Below, piece by piece: positions 16,375-25,030 of a stretch of 37,729 bases of DNA. The translations under genes were made by a program, and so were the position numbers. Where the stretch lies: the NCBI GenBank assembly GCA_022799495.1, contig JAAWON010000013.1:1-37729 (forward strand), in the 5' to 3' direction. The notes under the pieces were generated by a model. That model saw only the letters and a list, made by a program, of their open reading frames with translations, did no database searches and was not told where the DNA came from. Each line of letters opens with the position of its first letter. The first letter of the stretch is position 1. This stretch comes from Erysipelotrichaceae bacterium. GTDB lineage: Bacteria; Bacillota_I; Bacilli_A; Erysipelotrichales; Erysipelotrichaceae.

Positions 16375-17499
16375 TTATGCCTTTACCTGTTCAAAATACG
16401 CAGCCAAGGCGGCTAAATCTTTGCGAATCGCAATGTGCTGAGGACATACTGTTTCACACTTGCCACACGCTTGACACTTGCTTGCCTGTGCATCACCCAA
16501 ATCACGATACAGAAGGGCCGATGCCTGTTTATCATGGTACATCGCTTCTTCATTCCAAATTTTAAAGTTCTTAGGTATATCTACGCCAAAGGGACAAGGC
16601 ATACAGTATTCACACCCGGTACAACCGTTTCTCACTTGCTTACGTAAGCGGGCGGCGAGTTCATCAATCTGTTTAAACTCTGTTTCGCTGAAAGGAACAA
16701 ACGGTGCAAAGGTGTGCAAATTATCCTGTACCTGCGCCATTGAGCTCATGCCACTCAATACCACAGCTACATTGGGCAAACTCGCCACATAACGCAGTGC
16801 CCATGCGGCTAAAGAATAGGATGCGTTTTGTTCATGGAGTGCCGCAGTAAGGTCCTTTGGTAAAGTGGTCAAACGACCGCCTTTGATCGGCTCCATCACG
16901 ATAATCGGAACACCCTGTTGCTCAGCCAGCGCATACCCCTTTAATCCGGCCTGTATATTTGTATCCATATAGTTCAGCTGAATCTGACAGAAATCCCATT
17001 TGCGATAAAGTAGAATCTGTTCAAATGCCGGATACTCATCATGAAAACTAAATCCCAGATGACGGATTTTGCCCTCTGCTTTCATCTGATCCAAAAAACT
17101 CAGAATATCAAAATCTAAAACCTTTTGCCAGCGTGCAGCATCCAACGCATGGACAAGATAGAAATCAAAATAATCAGTCTGTAACCGCTCTAATTGATCA
17201 TAAAAAATCGCTCTTGCGGCTTGGGGACTCTCCGCCTTCCAAATCGGCAGTTTCGTCGCCAGATAAAAACTATCTCGTGGATATTTTTTTAATACTCGGC
17301 CAACAAGAGGTTCACTATCGCCATTGTGATACGGATAAGCAGTATCAATATAGTTTACTCCTGCCTGCATTGCCGCATCAATCATGGCTTCTGCCTCGCT
17401 CTCATCAATTGATCCATCTGCCAAGGTTGGGAAACGCATACATCCAAAACCCAACAATGATGGTTTTACATCCCATGCGGCCATTTGCTTATATTCCAT
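16375..17499 (-). CDS. Aldo/keto reductase with C-terminal 4Fe-4S ferredoxin domain
   Basis: The 374-residue protein has an aldo/keto reductase barrel (about 1-280). It shows the catalytic set Asp/Tyr in YIDTAYPYHNG, Lys in LATKLPIW and His in FYLVHAL, then a C-terminal iron-sulfur domain. Two Cys clusters, CTGCEYCMPCPFGVD and CQACGKCETVCP, could hold two 4Fe-4S centres. This family is common in anaerobes and probably couples a ferredoxin-like electron route to a dehydrogenase reaction; the substrate is unknown. The start at 17499 is chosen because AAAAGGAG sits 8 bases before it. It begins five bases after the pyridoxal kinase stop, so the two form an operon. Confidence 0.93.
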   Translation of the reverse strand: MEYKQMAAWDVKPSLLGFGCMRFPTLADGSIDESEAEAMIDAAMQAGVNYIDTAYPYHNGDSEPLVGRVLKKYPRDSFYLATKLPIWKAESPQAARAIFYDQLERLQTDYFDFYLVHALDAARWQKVLDFDILSFLDQMKAEGKIRHLGFSFHDEYPAFEQILLYRKWDFCQIQLNYMDTNIQAGLKGYALAEQQGVPIIVMEPIKGGRLTTLPKDLTAALHEQNASYSLAAWALRYVASLPNVAVVLSGMSSMAQVQDNLHTFAPFVPFSETEFKQIDELAARLRKQVRNGCTGCEYCMPCPFGVDIPKNFKIWNEEAMYHDKQASALLYRDLGDAQASKCQACGKCETVCPQHIAIRKDLAALAAYFEQVKA

Positions 17500-17504
17500 C
17501 CTCA

Positions 17505-18404
17505 TCACTCCTTTTCTATTTCTAATTGTAAAGTAGTTTGTCCCTGCATGCAAGTATTACTTTCATTTCCATCCAATCCATTTTGTAATAATTCCAAATA
17601 TCGCGCAAGGCATGGTTCAAAACAAAGGCCATAGCGCTCATCTGTTTGCATTTGTTTGGTGTATTTCATACAGATGGTACAAAAGCGCATGGCGATGGTC
17701 ACTGCATCTGTGAGTGAATGATCCTGCATCAGCGCCCCCAATAAAGCCGACGCAAATAAATCGCCGCTGCCATGGTATGCATAAGGTAGATAAGGTTCAC
17801 TTAGATACACAATGTTTCCATTGTCATAAACGGCACAATGGGTATACTTTGTATCCTTCATCATACCTTTTAGCACTATTTTCGCTCCTGTTACTTCATG
17901 AAGGCTCTCCAACAGTTCTTGTATTTCCTCGGTTGAATAGGGCGCAGAATGGTAAGGGCGCTGTAACAGGCTATAGGCTTCGGTCATGTTAGGGGTGATG
18001 ATATCGGCTGTTTGACATAGGGAAAGCATGGCACTTGGTAAGTCTTTGGGCAATGATGCATAAATGATGCCATGATCCCCCATCACCGGATCCACGAGAC
18101 GCACTGCCTTGGGATACTGTTGAAACAAGGTATGGATTTCCTCTATTTGAGCAAGTTCTGACACATAGCCGCTGTATAGTGCATCCATAGGCAAAGACAA
18201 AGTTTGCCAGTGATTGCGAATTTGTTTCATTTCCTCATGTAGCGGCAGGATAAAAGGCTTCCCCAAGCCACCGGTGTGTGTGGATAACAGGGAGGTGGGC
18301 AAAGGAATCGCACTAATTCCGGCACAGGAGAGTACCGGTAATGTAATCGTTAAGGAACATTTGCCAAAACAGGAGAGATCCTGTATGCATAGAACTTGTT
18401 TCAT
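17505..18404 (-). CDS. Pyridoxal/pyridoxamine kinase (ribokinase fold)
   Basis: The 299-residue protein is a PdxK/PdxY-type vitamin B6 kinase. It shows IQDLSCFGKCSL and STHTGGLGKPF at the N-terminus (substrate lid region), VDPVMGDHG in the middle, DIITPNMTEAY, and the anion-hole/catalytic segment YHGSGDLFASALLGAL, where the Asp of GSGD is the base. It phosphorylates pyridoxal or pyridoxamine to the active cofactor. The last 25 residues extend beyond the usual end and are polar. It starts after AAAGGA, has an extended -10 promoter, and is followed five bases later by the aldo/keto reductase. Confidence 0.92.
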   Translation of the reverse strand: MKQVLCIQDLSCFGKCSLTITLPVLSCAGISAIPLPTSLLSTHTGGLGKPFILPLHEEMKQIRNHWQTLSLPMDALYSGYVSELAQIEEIHTLFQQYPKAVRLVDPVMGDHGIIYASLPKDLPSAMLSLCQTADIITPNMTEAYSLLQRPYHSAPYSTEEIQELLESLHEVTGAKIVLKGMMKDTKYTHCAVYDNGNIVYLSEPYLPYAYHGSGDLFASALLGALMQDHSLTDAVTIAMRFCTICMKYTKQMQTDERYGLCFEPCLARYLELLQNGLDGNESNTCMQGQTTLQLEIEKE

Positions 18405-18446
18405 GATTGGTTTCCTTTCTTTTGTGAAGTAGGGTGATTGATTGTC

Positions 18447-18455
18447 ATTATAACA
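18447..18455 (-). promoter_or_regulatory. Extended -10 promoter of the pyridoxal kinase operon
   Basis: On the minus strand TGT precedes a perfect TATAAT about 42 bases before the kinase start. The -35 region is weak. Confidence 0.5.
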
Positions 18456-18760
18456 TAGTCTTTAGGATAATATCGGTTGTTTAACATTATTATTGTCTAA
18501 TTTAATAAATATCTCTTTCCTTGATTTCAGTTCTTACTGACAAAATTGATCAAAGCAGCAGGTTATACAAAGTTTTTTTCCTTTTTATCTTTTCAAGGCC
18601 TTCAATCATAAATGACGCACACAATTCTCGCTTCAGACTCACCTCAGTGAGTCCTATCATATTCATAAAAATCTTTTATATTTACAATATTTGTGATAAA
18701 CTAAAGAAGAAATTATGGCCTTTCAGTGTATTACATATGATTTTGAAGGATGTGTCTGGG
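18456..18760. other. AT-rich intergenic region with a perfect hairpin
   Basis: No gene with a ribosome site is seen. At 18636-18653 GACTCAC and GTGAGTC form a perfect 7-bp stem with a four-base loop. No T run follows, so it may be an operator. The base composition falls sharply here compared with the left neighbour, marking the start of the AT-rich acetylation cassette. Confidence 0.5.
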
Positions 18761-19925
18761 ATGAAATGCAATAAAGTCATTAATATATGTTTTCTTGGAG
18801 TATTTTTATTGATAATCTATACAGGTCTATTAAAACCATTAGTAAAACCTATTATAATAAATTATGCTGAAAACCGTACAGCAATTGCAATCCCAACTTT
18901 TAGTATTTCTACTTTTTGGGACAAAAGTTTTCAGGATCAGTATGAAAAAGCGTTCGCAGATCAATTACCTTTATCATCAAAAATGAAAAAAGTTGAAAAA
19001 AACACTGGAACTTCTCGCAAAGTTAACTTATTTTCAAATAGATAACTCTCAGTTTCATAAAATCAGTGCTGGATTATTATTTAAAGATAATTACTTGATT
19101 TATGGTCCTCGCGATTTCAATGATATAAAAGAAAATCTGGATCAAAAAATTAGGAATTTTAATAAAACAGTCAAACGATTACCAGAAATTAAATTTAATC
19201 TATACTATATTGAAAAAGATACCGATATGAATTTTGAAACAGGCCAACGTCTACAGGCATACGAATATATGAATAGCCAGTTGGATCAGCGAATTGTTTC
19301 TACAAAATACGCTATCAATAGTCTAGATGAGTTTCAAAGGTTTTTTTACCAAACAGATCATCATTGGAATCATAAAGGCTCCTATAAAGCATACGAAGAA
19401 ATTGTACGTTGGTTGGATGTTGGAGATCCAATTCCAAAACCAGAAGAAATTTGTATGAACACAACGATTAGCGGTTCTAAAGCTGCGAGTTTTGGTGGAA
19501 ATCTAGTGTTAAAGGAGCAACTTTGTGCATACCAGTTCGATTTAAAACCTCATGATATTTTTATCAATGGATTAGCAACTGATCGCTATGGAAATTACAA
19601 AGATTATTTTGAACAAGGGAAGGAAACAGGAAGTTATGGCGAATTTTATGGTGGTGATGACGGTCTTCTAGAATTCGATTTTCATCAAGAAAATAAAGAG
19701 AATTTACTAATCATCGGTGAATCTTATGATAATGCAATCAATGAATTGCTAGCAAGTCATTTCAATCATACTTATAATGTAGATTTGCGTAATTATGAAC
19801 GTGAAAATGGTAAACCGTTTCATCTTGATGCATTTGTGAAAGAACATTCAATTCATCGTATTTTATTGATTGGAAATATTGATTACTATGTAATGGAAGA
19901 ATTTAATTTGAAAGGAGGAAACTAA
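18761..19925 (+). pseudogene. DHHW/AlgJ-like acetyltransferase partner, frameshifted
   Basis: Two overlapping frames make one protein of about 387 residues. The first part (from 18761, MKCNKVINICFLG) has one N-terminal membrane segment and stops at 19045. The second resumes one base over and runs to 19925. The join lies at A tracts (A6 at 18986-18991, A7 at 18996-19002), where one extra A explains the shift. The second part carries the DHHW signature (QTDHHWNHKGSY) and IIGESYDNA, as in AlgJ/DHHW proteins that act with an MBOAT protein to O-acetylate exported polysaccharide. The next gene is that MBOAT. It may be a true pseudogene, a phase-variable switch or a sequencing error. Confidence 0.8.
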
Positions 19926-21350
19926 ATGTTATTCAGCAGTTTAACATTTTTATTCTCTTTTTTACCATGTCTGCTATTTCTTTATTTCATTATACCGAAG
20001 CAATATATTAAACTTAAAAACTTACTTCTTCTTGTCTTTTCATTATGCTTTTATGCATGAGGAGAGCCCAAGTATATCCTATTGATGTTAGGAACAGTAT
20101 TTGTCAGTTATTTATTTGGTTTGGCAATTCATTCCTATGGTGAAAAAGAACAACTGAAAAAGCAGCGATTTGTTTTTGTCCTTTCTGTTATTACAATCTT
20201 GAATAGTCTTACCTTTTTTAAGTATATGAATTTCATCCTAGAGAATATGACCCTTTTACTTCCGTTTGATTTTAAAACTATTGACGCTGTATTGCCCATT
20301 GGTATCAGTTTCTATACATTTCAGATATTATCTTATTTAATTGACCTATATCGAGGAAAATTAAAAGTACAAAAAAACTTCTTTCATTTGGCTTTGTATA
20401 TTTCGTTCTTTCCTCAATTGATCGCTGGACCAATCGTACAGTATGAAACAATTGAGGATCAATTAATGAACCGAAAGGAGTCATTCGATAAAATAATTAA
20501 CGGTTTAGAGCGTTTTATAATAGGCTTGGGTAAAAAGGTCATCCTTGCAAACCAAACTGCGGTAATTGCTGATGCAATTTATAACAGTTCAACATTAAGC
20601 AATTATTCTTCACTAGTGTATATTGTAGGAATACTTGCCTATACATTTCAAATTTATTTTGATTTCTCTGGCTACAGTGATATGGCAATTGGTTTAGGAA
20701 AAATATTTGGATTTGAGTTTTTTGAAAATTTTAACTATCCATATATAGCTAACAGTGTAACGGATTTTTGGCGAAGATGGCATATTAGCTTGACGACTTT
20801 TTTCAGAGAATATTTATATATACCATTAGGTGGCAATCGCGTGTCAAAAGGAAAATGGATTCGGAATATGTTGATCGTATGGCTGTTAACAGGATTATGG
20901 CATGGGGCGGCATGGAATTTTCTCTTATGGGGTTTATATTATTTTATATTGTTATATTTAGAGAAAACGGTATTAAAAGAACTATTGGAAAAATTGCCGC
21001 TTATTGTGAAGTATATCATAACCTTTGCTTTTGTAAATATCGGATGGTTGTTATTCAGAGTAAATCACTTAACCGATGTAGGAACAATGTTGAAAGGAGT
21101 TATGTTAAATCATGGTGAAATAGGAATTACAGGTCTATGCAATGAAAATCCAGCAGTGATCTTTGCACTATTCTTCTTTTTTGTAGCGCCATGCTTTATG
21201 ACGGATTTAGGACATAAAATACACCAGTATTATCAGGATCAAGTATGGTATCAACTGCTCCGAAAGGGAACATTAATGGGTATCTTCATCATATGTATCA
21301 TGTTTTTAGTAAGTTCGACGTATAATCCGTTTATTTATTTTAGGTTCTAA
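19926..21350 (+). pseudogene. MBOAT O-acyltransferase (AlgI-like), interrupted by an in-frame TGA
   Basis: The intact frame would give 474 residues of a multipass membrane O-acyltransferase. It starts MLFSSLTFLFSFLPC behind AAAGGAGG, with the upstream stop TAA directly abutting. Codon 45 (20058-20060) is TGA, exactly where the family has Trp (FYA-W-GEPKY), so a single G-to-A change interrupts it. Downstream are QILSYLIDLYRGK, FDFSGYSDMAIGLG, FWRRWHISLTTFFREYLYIP and the catalytic His in LWHGAAWNF. By homology it moves acetyl groups across the membrane onto a polysaccharide with the upstream DHHW protein. Restart at TTG 20082 or ATG 20085 would give 421-422 residues lacking the first helices. 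Confidence 0.85.
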
Positions 21351-21353
21351 TTA

Positions 21354-21388
21354 CTGCATCTGTGCACTTCGTGCAGGTGTATTTTTTA
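21354..21388 (+). terminator. Terminator after the MBOAT gene
   Basis: TGCAC (21363-21367) and GTGCA (21371-21375) form a short stem with a three-base loop. Wobble pairs extend it, and TTTTTT follows at 21382-21387. It is a weak to moderate terminator. Confidence 0.5.
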
Positions 21389-21420
21389 ATTTAGCTGACT
21401 AATGTCTTATGGCAGTTATA

Positions 21421-21456
21421 TAAAAAATGTCTACCCCTTGCATAAGAGGTAGACAT
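21421..21456 (-). terminator. Terminator of the tail/lysis operon
   Basis: On the minus strand ATGTCTACC (21448-21456) and GGTAGACAT (21427-21435) pair perfectly over 9 bp, and TTTTTT follows. It lies eight bases after the endolysin stop and ends the whole tail module. Confidence 0.85.
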
Positions 21457-21463
21457 AGTTTGT

Positions 21464-22477
21464 TTATCGTATAATAGCGCCGGTTTCCGTACCGACATAA
21501 ATATTAACCCTACCAAAGTCCTGAGTTTGGATGGTCACCACTTGGGGCATTGGGCTGGCAAGAATTTCATAGGTAAGTCCGCCAAATAAAGCAGGATTTA
21601 GTTTGCCGCATTCATTTCCCACAACCGGCGCAACATTGGTCTTGTAGACGCGCCAAGAAGCAGCGCTCGCCGGAAGGGTAACGATCTGTCTGTGTGGTTT
21701 ACTTACAGAACCAGATAATGTATTCATACCGTATAATTTATTTACCTCAGTCTGTACTGCCTGATAGTCATAACCCGCAGCCGCGAGCCTGTTTGCCCTA
21801 TCAGAGCCATTTCCCCATGCACCATTCATTACCTCACGTGCAATCTGCTCAATGCTTTTCTTCGTGTCTGTGACAGGTTTAGATTCAGGCGCATTGTCAG
21901 ATACTTTCACCGGATCCTTCTGCGACAACTGGAATCCCTCGGCAATACCTTGTGCGATATCTTGGCAGATTGCTTCAAGATGTTGTTCGTATGTATCCAT
22001 ATCTGCTTGATTGGTGATGAAACATAGTTCTAATAATGCACCGGATACCTTATCCTGTGTCTTGATCGCATGAATCACACCCCAGTTATAACGCTTTACA
22101 CCATCCATTACAGCATCATTGTCACGCAAGGTGAAATATTTGGATAAGCGTTTCATGATCGCCTGTTCTACTGTGATTTCTTTTTCATAGGTGGTGACGA
22201 AGATCTCCGTACCATGCCCTGACGGGTTAGCGGCTGCGTTTAAATGACATTCCAGTACATAGTCATAACCGGTGAAATCAAACGTTCCCCCTGCCTCAAA
22301 TAAGTAATGATATAGATTGCCTTCATATACATTCACCTCAGCGAACGCTCTCAGATGCTTCGCAATCAGATTACCATAACGGATGGTCTCCTCTGCCTCA
22401 CGATACCCACATCCGGATGCTCCGGGATCATAACTGTCTCCATCTTTGCCATGCCCACATAATATCATGATTCTCAT
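21464..22477 (-). CDS. Phage endolysin: amidase_3, CW_7 repeat and C-terminal wall domain
   Basis: The 337-residue product is a modular N-acetylmuramoyl-L-alanine amidase. The catalytic domain (about 1-180) shows the zinc ligands His9 (LCGHG), Glu27 (GYREAEE) and His78 (LECHLNA), and a catalytic Glu in GALLELCFITN. A linker rich in Pro, Asp and Lys leads to one CW_7 (Cpl-7-like) wall-binding motif (about 215-255: AREVMNGAWGNGSDR and GYDYQAVQ). A third domain of about 75 residues closes the protein (SWRVYKTNVAPV). It lacks a signal peptide, so it depends on the holin. The start at 22477 follows AAGGAGG. It is the last gene of the operon. Confidence 0.93.
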   Translation of the reverse strand: MRIMILCGHGKDGDSYDPGASGCGYREAEETIRYGNLIAKHLRAFAEVNVYEGNLYHYLFEAGGTFDFTGYDYVLECHLNAAANPSGHGTEIFVTTYEKEITVEQAIMKRLSKYFTLRDNDAVMDGVKRYNWGVIHAIKTQDKVSGALLELCFITNQADMDTYEQHLEAICQDIAQGIAEGFQLSQKDPVKVSDNAPESKPVTDTKKSIEQIAREVMNGAWGNGSDRANRLAAAGYDYQAVQTEVNKLYGMNTLSGSVSKPHRQIVTLPASAASWRVYKTNVAPVVGNECGKLNPALFGGLTYEILASPMPQVVTIQTQDFGRVNIYVGTETGAIIR

Positions 22478-22508
22478 TTCGTTGTCCTCCTTCACACATA
22501 AGCAGCCT

Positions 22509-22799
22509 TTAATCAATTTTCAAGGCTCTTACTTCCCGATCCATTCCATCGATCATGCCGTTCCCACCCAATCGTTTATAGGCATTGAACATCTCCACCC
22601 AATTTCGTAACGCATAGGAAGGAATTGCTTTCTTCCCCATATATTGATCATGGTACTCAATCAGTTTCACTCGCAACAAGCACTTTGTTCCCTCGCTGTT
22701 GGCACTGCGAATCTGTTTTTGTTCCTTCAAGAGCCATACAATATATCCTAATACAATCGGCAATGCGATCGTATAGGATGTCATTAAAAACTCTTTCAT
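22509..22799 (-). CDS. Small phage membrane protein of the lysis cassette
   Basis: The 96-residue protein has one N-terminal membrane segment (about 8-24, TIALPIVLGYIVWLL). A charged cytoplasmic part follows, containing VKLIEYHDQYMGKKAIPSY and ending MDREVRALKID. It sits between the holin and the endolysin with a ribosome site (AGGAG) overlapping the holin stop. Position and topology resemble the second, holin-associated protein found in many Firmicutes phage lysis cassettes. It could be an antiholin or a pinholin partner, but no family is recognised with certainty. Confidence 0.75.
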   Translation of the reverse strand: MKEFLMTSYTIALPIVLGYIVWLLKEQKQIRSANSEGTKCLLRVKLIEYHDQYMGKKAIPSYALRNWVEMFNAYKRLGGNGMIDGMDREVRALKID

Positions 22800-22805
22800 A
22801 CTGCG

Positions 22806-23015
22806 TTACTCCTGATGTTCCAATTCGGGTAATCCCGCGACTGAGGTCAACATGGATGTAACACCTGCCAATAGCGATGCGGATAAGACGACAGACCAAC
22901 TGACATCACTGACTACAAGTGATGTGCCAATCAAGCCAATCGCTGTTTGTGCCATTGTCTTAATCGCTCTTATGCCTGCGGCTTTTAACCATTGTTTCGA
23001 ATTGTACTGTTTCAT
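22806..23015 (-). CDS. Phage holin, r1t family
   Basis: The 69-residue protein matches the lactococcal r1t holin type: KQWLKAAGIRAIKTMAQTA, then two hydrophobic segments (about 23-36 and 40-58) with WSVVLSASLLAGVTSMLTS and the conserved AGLPELE end. It would form membrane holes that release the endolysin. The upstream in-frame Met (23057) lacks a ribosome site, whereas AGGAGG precedes 23015. It is followed directly by the small membrane protein. Confidence 0.92.
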   Translation of the reverse strand: MKQYNSKQWLKAAGIRAIKTMAQTAIGLIGTSLVVSDVSWSVVLSASLLAGVTSMLTSVAGLPELEHQE

Positions 23016-23065
23016 TTTGCTTATCCTCCTAGTATTTACTTTGAATACAAATTTCAATATCTATC

Positions 23066-24664
23066 CTAATCTTCTCGAATACGTTTTTCTAGCATCTCAA
23101 CATATAACAACAATTCTTTCACTGCCTGCCAAACGATAGCACTCATTGAATATAAATCTATTCCTGTAGGCTCTTTTGAAACTGTATTATAGGTAAGCAA
23201 TTCTTTTGGGGCTTCTCTTCCTATTACAAACCCATAATGCTTATTTAAATCTATTCCTTTGTCTATTTCATCAATTAAATCATATTGATAAATCTGCGAG
23301 TTTAATACTATTTCTAACGCAGAACAAACTGCTTCTTTTGAGCCTTCTTCAGATGCTTGCTTACTCACTTGTAAAGCTTCAAATGGAATTATATTGGTTT
23401 TAATGTTTTCTGTTGATCTGGTTTCCCACGCAATTGCAGATACTGTATTATTAAACCAATGCTTAGGCAACGCATCATCCGCCATGTGATTAAAACAACC
23501 ATCATTTTTTGTCGCATATAAGTTAATTCCAAGACCTCCCCCTCTCCCTCCATTTGATTGTATGCGAACCGCCTCATCTGCTTCATTTGCTATGATTAAA
23601 GTATTCCCCCCGTTATGCCCAATCCATCCCTTTCTTGTGGTGCTACCTGATGCTCCGTAAAATCCCATATAACCATTGGCTTGTAATTGAGAAGCAGACC
23701 ATACACTATAATTATGATTATGGATACTTGGAGTAAATGAAGTTGGTTTATCTTTAATACCATCCCATGATGTTGTCCCTGGATCTCCTTTATCTCCGGT
23801 TTCTCCCTTTTCGCCCCTTGATGGTAGACCTGTGTCTATATTCCCTATAAACCAATTGCCATTGTTTCCAATCGAAGGAGTAATCCCATCCGCCCCACGA
23901 TCCCCTGGATCTCCTTTCAACTCGCCATTTTGTAACTTTCGATTGATTTCTTCTGTGATATCATTGGAAGCCTCAGCCGCATCATTTGCCTTGGTTGCCG
24001 CCGCTTCTGCATTTGTCTTTGCTGTATTCGCTGCATGCGCCGCATTATTTGCTTGTGTTGCTGCATTTTCTGCGTGTTGTATCGCAGTATTTGCTTCCGT
24101 AAGCAGCGTATCGACCTGTTCTTGTTGCTGTTCGGCCTTTGTTTGCAATTCTTCTACTTTTTCTTCATGTTCCTCTGTTTGCTGAATTAACTGGTTTAAC
24201 TTCTCTTTATTCTCACAAAATACAGGATCCACCACACTGGCATACCATGCTTTCATCGCATTTAGTACTTCTATCTGCCAATATTCCTCCTCAGGAGATA
24301 CATACGCAATGATGTTGTTTGATTCATCAACTTGTAATACAAGATTGTTTGATGTCACAACTACTGCTTCTTCATTCATACCACCTAAGGATAAATACAC
24401 ATCACCGTGTTGTTCAAATACCTTATGATTTAAGAGAATATAAGTCCCATCTTCACGCTCTTCGAGTGGACAAGCAATCGGCATTTGTTCTGATAATGTA
24501 CTGCAATAGGCAGACAGTACCATACCCGCAAACGGGTTATCATGTGATTCATCCTTGATCAACTTAACATAAAGATTAGCAGAATGCTGATAACCGATGA
24601 TGCTATTGCCCTCTAAAACAATCTCTCTGCCAATCTGTCTGATCTGGGTCGCTATGATATCCAT
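23066..24664 (-). CDS. Receptor-binding/tail fibre protein A: BppU-like N-terminus, collagen-like stretch, S74-like chaperone
   Basis: The 532-residue protein is built as follows. A baseplate-attachment domain (about 1-145) is nearly shared with fibre B. A Gln/Glu then Ala/Asn-rich coiled coil follows (about 150-240). Next come a short collagen-like Gly-X-Y run (GDPGDRGADG, GEKGETGDKGDPG), a tip region, and a C-terminal intramolecular chaperone of the peptidase S74 type (about 430-532). There STENIKTNI has Ser and Lys at the spacing of the self-cleaving dyad and YGFVIGREAP follows. Such fibres trimerise and lose the chaperone on maturation. It would bind the target cell surface. The start follows GGAGGAGGG. 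Confidence 0.85.
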   Translation of the reverse strand: MDIIATQIRQIGREIVLEGNSIIGYQHSANLYVKLIKDESHDNPFAGMVLSAYCSTLSEQMPIACPLEEREDGTYILLNHKVFEQHGDVYLSLGGMNEEAVVVTSNNLVLQVDESNNIIAYVSPEEEYWQIEVLNAMKAWYASVVDPVFCENKEKLNQLIQQTEEHEEKVEELQTKAEQQQEQVDTLLTEANTAIQHAENAATQANNAAHAANTAKTNAEAAATKANDAAEASNDITEEINRKLQNGELKGDPGDRGADGITPSIGNNGNWFIGNIDTGLPSRGEKGETGDKGDPGTTSWDGIKDKPTSFTPSIHNHNYSVWSASQLQANGYMGFYGASGSTTRKGWIGHNGGNTLIIANEADEAVRIQSNGGRGGGLGINLYATKNDGCFNHMADDALPKHWFNNTVSAIAWETRSTENIKTNIIPFEALQVSKQASEEGSKEAVCSALEIVLNSQIYQYDLIDEIDKGIDLNKHYGFVIGREAPKELLTYNTVSKEPTGIDLYSMSAIVWQAVKELLLYVEMLEKRIRED

Positions 24665-24694
24665 ATATAATTCCCTCCTCCTTTTCTTTCGTTC

Positions 24695-24970
24695 TTAGTC
24701 ATTTTCAAGATCTAATCCAGCCTGAGGCATTTCAAATATTTCACATGTGCTTGCAAAAGCAAAAACGATATTGCCTTCAGTGTCGCAATATTCATGCACA
24801 CTCTGTTTTAACAGCGCGTTTATTTGCCTAAGTACCTGCATCGCCTCTTTTTGGCTTAAATACGTTCCTAATAATCTATTTCCATGATATAAACTTCTCC
24901 CTTTTACTTCGATGTCATACTCAAAAAGGACCAATTTCATTTGATCCTGTGTATAGATAAATAAATTCAT
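24695..24970 (-). CDS. Small phage protein of unknown function between the two fibre genes
   Basis: The 91-residue protein starts MNLFIYTQDQMKLVLFEYDI and contains YHGNRLLGTYLSQKEAMQVLRQI. This resembles the beta-strand-then-helix pattern of small Firmicutes phage proteins of unknown role. GGAGG sits six bases before the second of two adjacent ATGs, which is chosen. It lies between the two paralogous fibres, so it may be a tail accessory or fibre-assembly protein. No function can be assigned. Confidence 0.7.
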   Translation of the reverse strand: MNLFIYTQDQMKLVLFEYDIEVKGRSLYHGNRLLGTYLSQKEAMQVLRQINALLKQSVHEYCDTEGNIVFAFASTCEIFEMPQAGLDLEND

Positions 24971-25030
24971 CATGTTCCTCCCTGATAAATGGTATAAGAT
25001 GTTTACCTTCTTTTAACTCTTATTCACTAA

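Noticed and set aside
20058-20060. TGA read as tryptophan (recoded genetic code)
   Set aside because: TGA ends purN, the tape measure, Gp15-like and chaperone-like genes at ATGA overlaps, and TGG is used for Trp throughout, so a plain mutation is simpler.
23832-24185. Cys/Ser-rich 117-codon ORF opposite fibre A
   Set aside because: Mirror image of the Ala/Asn/Gln-rich coiled coil on the coding strand; no independent start signal.
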